A stretch of 64,000 nt of DNA from Pseudomonas tohonis (GCF_012767755.2 NZ_AP023189.1:930001-994000), one strand, 5' to 3'. Positions 25,137-34,532 are shown, counted from the stretch's first letter. Notes: a model not told the origin generated them from the letters alone. Made by a program: numbers and translations.

Positions 25137-28100
25137 CTATTCGCGCGCCAGGTCGACGCGGGGGGTGGGGCTGCCGGCCGCTTTCAGCAGCGCATTGAAC
25201 TCGTTGAGCTGGAAGCGCCGCGCGCGCTGGCGCAAGCCGGCGAGGAAGGCGGCGCAGCGGGGCTCCTCGCGCTCGATGGCGTCCAGGCGTTCGAGGATGC
25301 CCTTCACGTGGCCCAGTTCGCTCAGCTCGCGCAGCGCCTCCAGGGCGGTGGGCGAGGGCCGCTCGCCGTCCCGTTCGGCGCGGGTGTCCTCGAGCGGACG
25401 CTTGAGCCATTCCAGGCCCAGGTGCTCCTTGATCTTCTCCAGCAGGGCCGGGGTGTGCACCGGCTTGGCCAGGTAGTCGTTGCAGTCGGCCGCCACGCTG
25501 CGCTCGCGGTCGTCGGCGAAGGCGTTGGCGGAAATGACGATGATCGGCGCCCGCGATTGCACGTTGCGGCGGATCAGGCGGCTGGTCTCCCAGCCGTCCA
25601 TGTGCGGCATCGACAGGTCCATGAGGATCAGGTCCGGGTGCAGCAGGGCCACCTGGCGCACCGCCTCCTGGCCATCGGCGGCCTGGACGATCTCGAAGCC
25701 CAGCGGCTCCAGCATGCCGGCCAGCACCCGGCGGTGCTCGATATGGTCGTCCACCAGCAGCACGCGGCGGCGCGCGCCCTGGTAGCCGATGATGTCGTGC
25801 TCGACGTGCACCACCGCCTGCGGTACGCGCACCTCGGACAGGAACAGCCGCACCTGGAACGAGGTGCCCTGGCCCGGCCGGCTGTGCACGCGGATGTCGC
25901 CGCCCATCAGGGCGATGAGCATGCGGGTGATGGTCAGGCCGAGCCCGACGCCGTTGTCCTGGCGCAGCGGGTCGCCCCGTTCGAAGGGCTGGAAGATGCG
26001 CTCGATCTGGTCCGGCGCGATGCCGATGCCGGTGTCGATGATCTCGAAGGTGGCGGTCTCGCGCAGGTAGCTGACCCGCAGCCGCACCTCGCCGCTGTCG
26101 GTGAAGCGCACGGCGTTGCCCAGCAGGTTGATGAGGATCTGGCGGATGCGCTTCTCGTCGCCGCGCACCACCACCGGCAGGCGCCCGCTGGGCTCGTAGC
26201 GGAAGGCCAGGCCCTTCTCCTCGGCCTGCGGGCTGAACATGTGCTGCAACTGCTGGAGGAACTCGGGGAAGGGGATCTCGCTCGGCTCCAGTTGCAGCTT
26301 GCCGGCCTCGATCTTGGCCACGTCGAGCAGCCCGTCGATCAGCGACAGCAGGTGCGAGCCGCTGCGGAAGATGGTCGCCAGGGCCTCCTTGTGCGGCTCC
26401 GGGGTGAGGCCGTCGCGCTGCAGGATCTGGGTGTAGCCGAGGATGCTGTTGAGCGGCGTGCGCAACTCGTGGGACAGCCCGGTGACGTAGCGGCTCTTCG
26501 CCGCGTTGGCCGCCTCCGAGGCTTCCTTGGCCTTCTGCAGCGCCTCGTCGGTCTTGCGGTGGGCCTCGATCTCCTGCATCAGCAGGGTGGTCTGGCGGTT
26601 CGACTCCTCCAGCGCCACATGGCGGCTCTCGCGGGTCAGCACCACCCACCAGGCGAGTATCGCGGCGAACAGCGAGAGGGTCAGGAAGGCCTTGAGGAAG
26701 GCCTGGTAGAGCGTCTGCGCGGCGTCCGCCGGGGCGTGTTCCAGGCCTTGGGAAACCTGGCTGTAGATCAGCGCCAGGGCGCAGAACAGCAGGATCACGA
26801 TCACCGCCAGCACCCCCAGGTAGTGGGCCAGGCGCGTGTGCAGGCGCGGCACCGAGGCGTTGGGCAGCAGCCAGCGCACCAGGTCGTCGAACTGCTCCGA
26901 GAGCCGCGCCCGGGGCTTGCAGGCATCGCCGCAGCGGGCGTCCAGCGAGCAGCACAGGGAGCAGATGGGCGCGCCGTAGGCCGGGCAGAAGGCGGTGTCC
27001 TCGCGCTCGAAATCGTTGCTGCACAGGGTGCAGGCGACCTTCTCCCGCAGCGGATGGAGCAGCGCCGGGTCGCTTTCCCGGGCGATGTAGTAGCGCCCGC
27101 CGGTGAGCCAGGCCAGCAGCGGCGCCACCGCCATCGCCGAGACCAGCGCCACCATGGGCGAGGCCGCCTGGGCGATGCTGCCGAGCAGCCCGGCATGGGC
27201 CAGCACCGAGAGCAGCGAGGCGATCAGCATGGCGCCGACGCCCACCGGGTTGATGTCGTAGAGGTGCGCGCGCTTGAACTCGATGTGCCGCGGCGACAGG
27301 CCCAGCGGCTTGTTGATCACCAGGTCCGCCACCAGGGCGCCGATCCAGGCGATGGCGATGTTGGCGTAGAGCCCCAGCACCTGCTCGATGGCCTCGAACA
27401 CCCCCAGCTCCATCAGCATCAGCGCGATGGCCACGTTGAACACCAGCCAGACCACGCGGCCGGGGTGGCTGTGGGTGATGCGGGCGAAGAAGTTCGACCA
27501 GGCCAGGGAGCCGGCGTAGGCGTTGGTGACGTTGATCTTCACCTGGCTGACGATGACGAACAGCACCATGGCGCCGAGCGCCCATTGCGGCGAGGCGAAC
27601 ACGTAGTTGAAGGCCACCAGGTACATCTGCGTCGGCTCGGCGGCGCGATCCAGGGGGATCTCGTGCTGCAGGGCGAGGAAGGCGAGGAAGGCGCCGCCGA
27701 GCATCTTCAGCGCGCCGGGGATGATCCAGCCGGGGCCGGCCAGGAGCATCGCCGCCCACCAGCGCTTGCGGTTGGCGCGGGTCTTCTGTGGCAGGAAGCG
27801 CAGGTAGTCCACCTGCTCGCCGATCTGCGTCACCAGCGCCAGGGCCACGGTGCAGGCGGCGCCGAAGTGCAGCGGGTTGAAGACACCGGCCTCGCCGTCG
27901 CGCCCGGCGAAGCTGGCCAGGTCGCCGAGCGCCCCGGGATTCCTGGCGATGACGAAGACGTAGGGCAGCAACAGCAGCACCAGCCACACCGGCTGCGTCC
28001 ACATCTGCAGGCGGTTGATCAGGGTGATGCCGAAGGCCACCAGGGGAATGATGATCACCGAGCAGATGACGTAGGCCAGCGCCAGCGGGATGCCGAAATA

Positions 28101-28535
28101 CAGCTCCAGGGCCAGCGCCATGATCGCCGCCTCCAGGGCGAAGAACAGGAAGGTGAAGCTGGCGTAGATCAGCGAGGTGATGGTCGAGCCGATGTAGCCG
28201 AAGCCGGCGCCCCGGGTGAGCAGGTCCATGTCCACGCCGTAGCGTGCGGCGTAGTAGCTGATGGGCAGGCCGGTGAGGAAGATCACCAGGCTCACCGCCA
28301 GCACCGCCCACAGGGTGTTGGTGAAGCCGTAGCTGATGGCCAGGGCGCCGCCGATGGCTTCCAGGGCGAGGAAGGACACGGCACCGAGGGCGGTGTTGGC
28401 GATGCGCAGCTCCGACCATTTGCGGAAGGAGCGCGGCGTATAGCGCAGCGCGTAGTCCTCCAGCGTCTCGTCGGCGACCCAGCTGTTGTAGTCGCGGCGG
28501 ATCTTGGCGATGCGTTGCGTACCGGTCTGTTGCAC
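25137..28535 (-). CDS. NCS1 permease-hybrid histidine kinase fusion
   Basis: A 1132-residue membrane sensor. Residues about 20-485 are a nucleobase/cation symporter-1 (NCS1) permease with about 12 helices. Residues 502-539 hold eight cysteines (502, 505, 517, 525, 528, 529, 535, 539), a probable zinc cluster. Two more helices follow (about 573-592, 616-633), then a HisKA domain with H689 in SHELRTPLN, an ATPase domain (NLLGNAV, DTGIGI, GVGLGL), and a receiver with D973 and K1024. The last ~90 residues are helical, without a clear Hpt histidine. The GTG at 28535 has an AGGAG site 7 bp upstream. A transporter-like part that senses its solute is known from CbrA, which uses an SLC5 domain; here the fold is NCS1. 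The neighbours suggest a urea or amide signal. Confidence 0.9.
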   Translation of the reverse strand: MQQTGTQRIAKIRRDYNSWVADETLEDYALRYTPRSFRKWSELRIANTALGAVSFLALEAIGGALAISYGFTNTLWAVLAVSLVIFLTGLPISYYAARYGVDMDLLTRGAGFGYIGSTITSLIYASFTFLFFALEAAIMALALELYFGIPLALAYVICSVIIIPLVAFGITLINRLQMWTQPVWLVLLLLPYVFVIARNPGALGDLASFAGRDGEAGVFNPLHFGAACTVALALVTQIGEQVDYLRFLPQKTRANRKRWWAAMLLAGPGWIIPGALKMLGGAFLAFLALQHEIPLDRAAEPTQMYLVAFNYVFASPQWALGAMVLFVIVSQVKINVTNAYAGSLAWSNFFARITHSHPGRVVWLVFNVAIALMLMELGVFEAIEQVLGLYANIAIAWIGALVADLVINKPLGLSPRHIEFKRAHLYDINPVGVGAMLIASLLSVLAHAGLLGSIAQAASPMVALVSAMAVAPLLAWLTGGRYYIARESDPALLHPLREKVACTLCSNDFEREDTAFCPAYGAPICSLCCSLDARCGDACKPRARLSEQFDDLVRWLLPNASVPRLHTRLAHYLGVLAVIVILLFCALALIYSQVSQGLEHAPADAAQTLYQAFLKAFLTLSLFAAILAWWVVLTRESRHVALEESNRQTTLLMQEIEAHRKTDEALQKAKEASEAANAAKSRYVTGLSHELRTPLNSILGYTQILQRDGLTPEPHKEALATIFRSGSHLLSLIDGLLDVAKIEAGKLQLEPSEIPFPEFLQQLQHMFSPQAEEKGLAFRYEPSGRLPVVVRGDEKRIRQILINLLGNAVRFTDSGEVRLRVSYLRETATFEIIDTGIGIAPDQIERIFQPFERGDPLRQDNGVGLGLTITRMLIALMGGDIRVHSRPGQGTSFQVRLFLSEVRVPQAVVHVEHDIIGYQGARRRVLLVDDHIEHRRVLAGMLEPLGFEIVQAADGQEAVRQVALLHPDLILMDLSMPHMDGWETSRLIRRNVQSRAPIIVISANAFADDRERSVAADCNDYLAKPVHTPALLEKIKEHLGLEWLKRPLEDTRAERDGERPSPTALEALRELSELGHVKGILERLDAIEREEPRCAAFLAGLRQRARRFQLNEFNALLKAAGSPTPRVDLARE

Positions 28536-28692
28536 GGCGGCGCTCCTGGGCGGCGATGGGCGTGTGCAGCAACTTCCATGCCCTGCCCCGACACCGGGGG
28601 CACGCCGCTCTGGCACGGCCTTCCCGGGCGGTCGCGCGCGTCCTTGCGCCTGTCTGCGAGCGCAGCATGCCCCAAGCTGGCGCAGCGGCCAC

Positions 28693-28730
28693 TACGTCAG
28701 ATGACGTATGCCGCTACGTCAATGTGCGTA
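28693..28730. promoter_or_regulatory. Twin palindromes in the divergent kinase/urtA promoter region
   Basis: TACGTCAGATGACGTA (28693-28708) is a perfect inverted repeat with a 2-bp centre, and TACGTCAATGTGCGTA (28715-28730) is a second copy with two changed bases. The centres are 22 bp apart, about two helical turns. They lie about 96 bp upstream of the urtA-like start. Likely binding sites for the LuxR-type regulator encoded at 24464-25123. Confidence 0.65.
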
Positions 28731-28825
28731 TACCCCCGCCCCCTGGCCGAACGCATCCTTGCCCCGAACCGAGGCCGGTACCCGCAAGGCGAGCCGACCA
28801 CGCCAACCACCAGAGGAGCAGGACC

Positions 28826-30073
28826 ATGGATTCAAGCTTGATGACGGGTGCGAAACGCTTTCTTCCGCGCCGGCTGGCGCTGGGCGCCGCCGCGCTGTCG
28901 CTGATGGCCGCAGCGGTATTCGGCCAGCTGGCGGTGGCCGCCGACGCCAACACCACCGGCCTGGCGGTGACCGACACCGAAGTGACCGTGGGCCAGCTGC
29001 ACTCGGCCACCGGCACCATGGCCATCTCCGAGACCGGCTCGATCCAGGCCGAGCGCCTGGCCATCGAGCAGATCAACGCTTCCGGCGGCATCCTCGGCCG
29101 GCAGATCAAGATCATCCAGGAGGACGGCGCCTCCGACTGGCCGACCTTCGCCGAGAAGGCCAAGAAGCTGCTGGTGAACGACAAGGTCGCCACCGTCTTC
29201 GGCTGCTGGACCTCGGCCTCGCGCAAGGCCGTGCTGCCGGTGTTCGAGAAGGAGAACGGCCTGCTCTACTACCCGACCTTCTACGAAGGCCTGGAGCAGT
29301 CGAAGAACGTCATCTACACCGGCCAGGAGGCGACCCAGCAGATCCTCGCGGGCCTGGACTGGGTGGCCAAGGAGAAGGGCGCCAAGACCTTCTACCTGAT
29401 CGGCTCGGACTACATCTGGCCGCGCACCTCGATGAAGATCGCCCGCAAGCACATCGAGAACGTGCTCGGCGGCAAGGTGGTGGGCGAGGAGTACTACCCG
29501 CTGGGCAACACCCAGTTCGGCTCGCTGATCAACAAGGTCAAGCTGAAGAAGCCCGACGTGGTCTTCGCCGCCGTGGTCGGCGGCTCCAACGTCGCCTTCT
29601 ACAAGCAGATGAAGGCCGCCGGCGTCACCGCCGCCAAGCAGACCCTGCTGACCCTCTCGGTGACCGAGGATGAACTGCTCGGCATCGGTGGCGAGAACAT
29701 GGCCGGCTTCTACGCCTCCATGAAGTACTTCCAGAGCCTGGACAACCCCAACAACAAGGCCTTCGTCGAAGCCTTCAAGGCCAAGTACGGCAAGGACGCG
29801 GTGATCGGCGACGTGACCCAGGCCGCCTACCTCGGCCCCTGGCTGTGGAAGGCCGCCGTGGAGAAGGCCGGCAGCTTCGACGTCGACAAGGTGGTCGCCG
29901 CCTCCCCGGGCATCGAGCTGACCACCGCGCCGGAAGGCTACGTGAAGGTCCACGACAACCATCACCTGTGGAGCAAGACCCGCATCGGCGAGGTCCAGGC
30001 CGACGGCCAGTTCAAGGTGGTCTACGAGTCCGGCCTGATCGAACCCAATCCCTTCCCCAAGGGGTATCAGTGA
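28826..30073 (+). CDS. urtA: Urea/short-chain amide ABC transporter substrate-binding protein (UrtA/FmdD type)
   Basis: A 415-residue periplasmic binding protein with a signal region ending around AVFGQLAVAADA and a type I fold: TVGQLHSATGTMAISETGSIQAERLAIEQIN, VATVFGCWTSASRKAVLPVFE, and YYPTFYEGLEQSKNV, all typical of the urea-binding UrtA family and the amide-binding FmdD relatives. It is the first gene of the five-gene transporter. The linked formamidase and amidase suggest formamide, acetamide or urea as substrate. ATG 28826 follows GAGGAGCAGG. Confidence 0.92.
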   Translation: MDSSLMTGAKRFLPRRLALGAAALSLMAAAVFGQLAVAADANTTGLAVTDTEVTVGQLHSATGTMAISETGSIQAERLAIEQINASGGILGRQIKIIQEDGASDWPTFAEKAKKLLVNDKVATVFGCWTSASRKAVLPVFEKENGLLYYPTFYEGLEQSKNVIYTGQEATQQILAGLDWVAKEKGAKTFYLIGSDYIWPRTSMKIARKHIENVLGGKVVGEEYYPLGNTQFGSLINKVKLKKPDVVFAAVVGGSNVAFYKQMKAAGVTAAKQTLLTLSVTEDELLGIGGENMAGFYASMKYFQSLDNPNNKAFVEAFKAKYGKDAVIGDVTQAAYLGPWLWKAAVEKAGSFDVDKVVAASPGIELTTAPEGYVKVHDNHHLWSKTRIGEVQADGQFKVVYESGLIEPNPFPKGYQ

Positions 30074-30159
30074 GCGGCAAGCGGCAAGTTTCAAGCTGCA
30101 AGAGGCAAGCGAGAAGCAGCTTGAAGCTTGAAGCCTGAAGGGCCCCCGGATACGGGGGC
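30074..30159 (+). repeat. AGCTTCAAG/GCAAGC repeat tract and hairpin after urtA
   Basis: A low-complexity tract of GGCAAG, TTTCAAGCTGCAAG and CAGCTTGAAGCTTGAAG units can fold on itself and resembles the tract at 16068-16150. It ends in a perfect hairpin, GCCCCCG-GATA-CGGGGGC (30142-30159). A hairpin between the binding-protein gene and the permease gene commonly protects the upstream mRNA and lowers downstream expression. Confidence 0.65.
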
Positions 30160-30224
30160 ACGCCTCACCCTGAACCCAAACCCCGGCGGGCGGCGAAGGC
30201 CGTCGCCCGCTTCCGGAGAACCTT

Positions 30225-31142
30225 ATGGAATGGCTATCTGAGTTCGGCGCCATTGCGGCCATGCAGGGCTTCAACGGGCTGTCGGTGTTCTGCGTCCTGC
30301 TGCTGATGGCCCTGGGGCTGGCGATCATCTTCGGCCAGATGGGCGTGATCAACATGGCCCACGGCGAGTTCCTCACCATCGGCGCCTACACCACCTACCT
30401 GCTGTCCGCGCTGACCACCCACTACGCGCCGGCGATGCAGCCCTACTACTTCTTCTTCGCCATCGTGCTGTCGTTCTTCATCGCCGGGGCCATCGGCTGG
30501 CTGGTGGAGTGGGCGATGATCAGCAAGCTCTACCAGCGTCCGTTGGATACGCTGCTGGCCACCTGGGGCCTGTCCCTGGTGATGCAGCAGGCGTTCCGCT
30601 CGATCTTCGGCGCGCGCGAGGTCAGCGCCACCCTGCCGGAATGGCTGATGGGCTCGTTCAACCCCACCGAGAGCATCGACATCCCGCGCAACGGCCTGTT
30701 CGTCATGGGCCTCACGGTGCTGCTCACCGCCACGCTCTTCCTCATGCTCTACCGCTCGCGCTGGGGCCTGCAGGTGCGCGCCACCATGCTCAACCGGGTG
30801 ATGAGCCGCGCGGTGGGCATCAACACCAAGCGGGTCGACCGCATGACCTTCGCCCTCGGCTGCGGTGTCGCCGGGGTGGCTGGCGCGGCCTTCACCACCA
30901 TCGGCTCCACCGGCCCGACGGCGGGCTCGCTGTACATCGTCGACACCTTCCTGGTGGTGGTCTTCGGCGGCGCCCAGAGCCTGTTCGGCACCATCGCCTC
31001 GGCCTTCACCATCGCCCAGACGCAATCCATCTCCGAGTTCTTCATGAGCGGCTCGATGGCCAAGGTGCTGACCCTGTCGGCGGTGATCCTGATCCTGATG
31101 CTGCGCCCCCAGGGGCTCTTCTCCATCAAAGTCCGTAAATGA
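30225..31142 (+). CDS. urtB: Urea/amide ABC transporter permease UrtB type
   Basis: A 305-residue branched-chain amino-acid type (LivH-like) inner-membrane permease with about eight helices: LLLMALGLAIIFGQMGVINMAHGEFLTIGAY near the N-terminus is the family signature, with GLQVRATMLNRVMSRAVGINTKRVDRMTFALG in the middle, and LILMLRPQGLF at the end. UrtB of cyanobacteria and FmdE-like proteins share these. It pairs with the urtC product. Confidence 0.92.
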   Translation: MEWLSEFGAIAAMQGFNGLSVFCVLLLMALGLAIIFGQMGVINMAHGEFLTIGAYTTYLLSALTTHYAPAMQPYYFFFAIVLSFFIAGAIGWLVEWAMISKLYQRPLDTLLATWGLSLVMQQAFRSIFGAREVSATLPEWLMGSFNPTESIDIPRNGLFVMGLTVLLTATLFLMLYRSRWGLQVRATMLNRVMSRAVGINTKRVDRMTFALGCGVAGVAGAAFTTIGSTGPTAGSLYIVDTFLVVVFGGAQSLFGTIASAFTIAQTQSISEFFMSGSMAKVLTLSAVILILMLRPQGLFSIKVRK

Positions 31143-31152
31143 GGGGCGGCAG

Positions 31153-32331
31153 ATGAACGCAATCGACAAACTCCTCGGCGGGCGGCAGGGCACCATCGGC
31201 CTGCTGATCCTCGCCGCGCTGATCCTGGTGGTGTTCCCGCTGGTGCTGGATGCCTTCCGCCTGAACATGGTCGGCAAGTACCTCACCTACGCCTTCGTCG
31301 CCGTCGGCCTGGTGCTGTGCTGGGGCTACGGCGGCATCCTCAGCCTCGGCCAGGGGGTGTTCTTCGGCCTCGGCGGCTACTGCATGGCGATGTTCCTCAA
31401 GCTGGAAGCCTCCGACCCGGAGAGCACCAGGATCCAGTCCACCCCCGGCATCCCGGACTTCATGGACTGGAACCAGATCACCGAGCTGCCGCTGCTCTGG
31501 CAGCCCTTCCACAGCTTCGGCTTCACCCTCGTCGCGGTGCTGGCGGTGCCCATGCTGCTGGCGGCGGTGATCGGCCTGGCGATGTTCAAGCGGCGCGTGG
31601 GCGACGTGTACTTCTCCATCGTCACCCAGGCCATCGCGATGATCCTCACGGTGCTGATCATCGGCCAGCAGGGGCTCACCGGCGGGGTCAACGGCATCAC
31701 CGACCTGAAGACCCTGATGGGCTGGGACATCCGCACCGATGGCGCCAAGCTGATCCTCTACTTCGTCAGCGCCTTCCTGCTGCTGGGCTGCATCGTCATC
31801 GGCAAGTTCATCCTCGCCTCCAAGCTCGGCCGCCTGCTCATGGCCATGCGCGACAAGGAGGAACGGGTGCGCTTCTCCGGCTACGACGTGGCCAGCTTCA
31901 AGATCTTCGTGTTCTGCGTGGCCGCCGGCTTCTCGGCCATAGGCGGGGCCATGTTCGCCCTGCAGGTGGGCTTCATGTCGCCGAGCTTCGTCGGCATCGT
32001 GCCGTCCATCGAGATGGTCATCTTCGCCGCCGTCGGCGGGCGCATGTCGCTGCTCGGCGCGGTGTACGGCGCGCTGCTGGTGAACTACGGCAAGACCTAC
32101 TTCTCCGAGAGCTTCCCCGAGCTGTGGCTGTACCTGATGGGCGGCCTGTTCATCGCCGTGGTCATGTACTTCCCCAACGGCCTCGCCGGGCTCTGGCAGA
32201 GCCACGGCCGCCCGCGCCTGGAGCGCCTGCTGGCCACCCGCGCCAAGGCGCCCGCGAGCGCTGTGAAAACACCCGCCGCGAGCCCGAGCCCGGCCCCGAG
32301 CACACCCCGTGAACTGGAGCGCACACCATGA
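31153..32331 (+). CDS. urtC: Urea/amide ABC transporter permease UrtC type
   Basis: A 392-residue LivM-like permease with about ten helices. CWGYGGILSLGQGVFFGLGGYCMAMFLKLE, QQGLTGGVNGITDLKTLMG, AMRDKEERVRFSGYDVASFKIFVF, and a tail of Ala/Pro-rich sequence are as in UrtC proteins. It starts 10 bp after urtB and overlaps urtD by 4 bp. Confidence 0.92.
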   Translation: MNAIDKLLGGRQGTIGLLILAALILVVFPLVLDAFRLNMVGKYLTYAFVAVGLVLCWGYGGILSLGQGVFFGLGGYCMAMFLKLEASDPESTRIQSTPGIPDFMDWNQITELPLLWQPFHSFGFTLVAVLAVPMLLAAVIGLAMFKRRVGDVYFSIVTQAIAMILTVLIIGQQGLTGGVNGITDLKTLMGWDIRTDGAKLILYFVSAFLLLGCIVIGKFILASKLGRLLMAMRDKEERVRFSGYDVASFKIFVFCVAAGFSAIGGAMFALQVGFMSPSFVGIVPSIEMVIFAAVGGRMSLLGAVYGALLVNYGKTYFSESFPELWLYLMGGLFIAVVMYFPNGLAGLWQSHGRPRLERLLATRAKAPASAVKTPAASPSPAPSTPRELERTP

Positions 32332-33086
32332 GCCCGAGCGGATTCGAAAGCCCGAAACCGGTGCTGGCCATCGAGGGCCTGACGGTGTCCTTCGACGGTT
32401 TCAAGGCGGTCAACGACCTCAACCTCTACCTGGACCGCAACGAGGTGCGCGTGGTGATCGGCCCCAACGGCGCCGGCAAGACCACGGTGCTCGACCTGAT
32501 CTGCGGCAAGACCCGCGCCACCGCCGGCAGCATCCAGTTCGACGGCCGCGAGCTGACCCGCATGCGCGAGTACGACATCGTCCGCGCCGGCGTCGGGCGC
32601 AAGTTCCAGAACCCCTCCATCTACGAGAACCTCACGGTGTTCGAGAACCTGGAGATGTCCTACCCGGCCGGGCGCAAGGTGCTCGGCGCGCTGTTCTTCA
32701 AGCGCAGTGCCGAGGTCATCGCCCGGGTCGAGGAGGTGGCCGGGGAAATCTTCCTCAGCGAGCACCTGCACCGCCAGGCCGACCTGCTCTCCCACGGGCA
32801 GAAGCAGTGGCTGGAGATCGGCATGCTGCTGATGCAGGACCCGGAGCTGCTGATGCTCGACGAGCCGGTGGCGGGCATGAGCGTCAGCGAGCGCGCGCAG
32901 ACCGCCGAGCTGCTCAAGCGCATCAGCCAGGGGCGCTCGGTGCTGGTCATCGAGCACGACATGGAGTTCGTCAAGAGCATCGCCCACAAGGTCACCGTGC
33001 TGCACCAGGGCAAGGTCCTGGCCGAAGGCAGCATGGAGGCGGTGCAGAGCAACCCGAAGGTGATCGAGGTGTACCTGGGGCATTGA
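32328..33086 (+). CDS. urtD: Urea/amide ABC transporter ATP-binding protein UrtD type
   Basis: A 252-residue ATPase with Walker A GPNGAGKTT, the Q-loop GRKFQNPSIYENLTVFENLEMS, the signature LSHGQKQWLEIGMLL (Q/W variant typical of UrtD), and Walker B PELLMLDEPVAGMS. LVIEHDMEFV carries the H-loop. It overlaps urtC by 4 bp, and urtE follows 33 bp later. Confidence 0.93.
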   Translation: MSPSGFESPKPVLAIEGLTVSFDGFKAVNDLNLYLDRNEVRVVIGPNGAGKTTVLDLICGKTRATAGSIQFDGRELTRMREYDIVRAGVGRKFQNPSIYENLTVFENLEMSYPAGRKVLGALFFKRSAEVIARVEEVAGEIFLSEHLHRQADLLSHGQKQWLEIGMLLMQDPELLMLDEPVAGMSVSERAQTAELLKRISQGRSVLVIEHDMEFVKSIAHKVTVLHQGKVLAEGSMEAVQSNPKVIEVYLGH

Positions 33087-33119
33087 GCCCCGGGCCTCGC
33101 CATCAATCAGGAGTCCAGC

Positions 33120-33809
33120 ATGTTCCAGATCAGCAAGCTCACCTCGGGCTACGGCCAGAGCCAGATCCTCCACGACCTCGACCTGAACGTGGCCAGGCAG
33201 GAAATCGTCGCCGTCATGGGCCGCAACGGCATGGGCAAGACCACCCTGTTCAAGAGCCTGATGGGCATCCTCCCGCAGTGGGGCGGCGAGGTGCGCGTCG
33301 ACGGTCAGGACGTCTCCGCCCTGGAGACCCACCAGCGCGTCGAGCGCGGCATCGCCTACGTGCCCCAGGGGCGGATGATCTTCTCCCACATGACGGTGCT
33401 GGAGAACATCCAGACCGGCCTGCCGGCCTCGGCCAACGGCCAGGTCCCGGACGATCTCTACGCCCTGTTCCCGGTGCTCCACGAAATGCGCGCGCGCAAG
33501 GGCGGCAACCTCTCAGGCGGCCAGCAGCAACAGCTGGCCATCGCCCGGGCCCTGGCCACCAACCCCAAGGTGCTGCTGCTGGACGAACCCACCGAGGGCA
33601 TACAGCCGTCGATCATCAAGGACATCGCCCGCAGCCTGAAGGAGATCCGCAACCTGCGCGACCTGACCATCGTCGTCTCCGAGCAGGTGCTGTCCTTCAC
33701 CATGGAGATCGCCGACCGCTTCCTGGTGATCGAGAAGGGCCGCTTCGTGATCGAGGAAACCCGCGACCGGGTTGACGAGGCCACCATCAGCCGCTACCTG
33801 TCGGTGTAG
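33120..33809 (+). CDS. urtE: Urea/amide ABC transporter ATP-binding protein UrtE type
   Basis: A 229-residue ATPase with Walker A GRNGMGKTT, AYVPQGRMIFSHMTVLENIQTG, the signature LSGGQQQQLAIARAL, Walker B PKVLLLDEPTEGIQPSII, and a non-canonical LTIVVSEQVLSF in place of the usual H-loop. It completes the transporter with UrtD. A 723-bp gap follows before formamidase. Confidence 0.93.
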   Translation: MFQISKLTSGYGQSQILHDLDLNVARQEIVAVMGRNGMGKTTLFKSLMGILPQWGGEVRVDGQDVSALETHQRVERGIAYVPQGRMIFSHMTVLENIQTGLPASANGQVPDDLYALFPVLHEMRARKGGNLSGGQQQQLAIARALATNPKVLLLDEPTEGIQPSIIKDIARSLKEIRNLRDLTIVVSEQVLSFTMEIADRFLVIEKGRFVIEETRDRVDEATISRYLSV

Positions 33810-33821
33810 TCCAGGGCACCC

Positions 33822-33852
33822 GCAGGATGGGTCGAGCGCAGCGAAACCCATC
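33822..33852. repeat. GTAGGATGGGT...GCGAAACCCAT palindromic repeat family
   Basis: A short REP-like unit, (C)GTAGGATGGGT-GAGCGAAGCGAAACCCATC, begins here and recurs with variation at 34270-34313, 44785-44817, 45645-45675 and, inverted, at 45718-45750. The copies all lie in gaps around the amide island and the Bro-N gene. Confidence 0.65.
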
Positions 33853-33921
33853 ACCTCGAGCCGGATTCCAGCCCGGGACTCCCCGCCACGCCGTGCCCGT
33901 GCCCGCGCACGGGCGACGGCT

Positions 33922-34226
33922 TTGGCTCTGTCTGCGTTAAGTGTTGCTGGGGGATTTGAGCCCAGCTGAGTGCCGAGCTTTGCTGATGGTTTCTGTTTCG
34001 CCTTGCCGGGCGAGTTTCTTTTGGCAGTCGCCCCAAAAGAAACCAAAAGGGCTTGCCCCATCATCCGGCCCGACTGCGTCGGGTGCCCTCACTCCGTCGT
34101 CGCTCTGGGGGCCGGCGCGATGGGCCATCCATGGCCTTGCGCGCCTCTCGCGGCATCCATGCCACTCGTCCCCCGGCGCAACAACTGCGTTCGGCCTCCT
34201 GGAGGGGCGTTGGCGGCCGCTCCAAC
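33922..34226 (+). repeat. Dispersed structured repeat, copy 1 (in urtE-fmdA gap)
   Basis: This 305-bp element aligns with 44391-44717 from TTGGCTCTG to GCTCCAAC. It carries several hairpins: GTTTCTTTTGG/CCAAAAGAAAC (34014-34043), CCCGAC-TGC-GTCGGG (34069-34083), GGCGCG...CGCGCC (34114-34145), and GGCAT-CC-ATGCC (34152-34163). In copy 2 the same stems are kept with different bases. No protein-coding potential is evident. The rest of the 33810-34532 gap contains two GTAGGATGGG-type repeats and a probable fmdA leader. Confidence 0.75.
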
Positions 34227-34532
34227 TTTCTTCGTCCAATGCATCACGACGTGGTGCGCACGGACTTTCGTAGGATGGGGCGGGCGGCGTTCCGCGAGCG
34301 AAGCGAAACCCGTGCGGTGGCGGAAACCTTTGGGTGTCCGGAACGCACCGTGTTGAGCGCTTGCTTTAAAGCCACAACAGCTAACGCCGACAAGCCACGG
34401 CTTTCGCGTGCCCGCCCGGCCGCTTCCCACCTACGTAATTCGACGTATTCCCGATCCCGGCCAAGCGGCCAAGACTAGCTCCCAGCGCGGCCCAGACCGC
34501 CCGTCCAACACCAGGAGCCAAGGAGCACCGTC

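Noticed and set aside
28600..28640. Sigma-54 promoter (TGGCACGGCCTTCCC) upstream of urtA
   Set aside because: The -24 half matches, but the -12 element lacks the GC at correct spacing, and no sigma-54 activator is adjacent.
25065..28841. 1258-residue plus-strand open frame antisense to the NCS1-kinase
   Set aside because: The minus-strand frame carries a complete permease-kinase-receiver protein; the plus-strand translation is Gln/Ala/His-rich without motifs.
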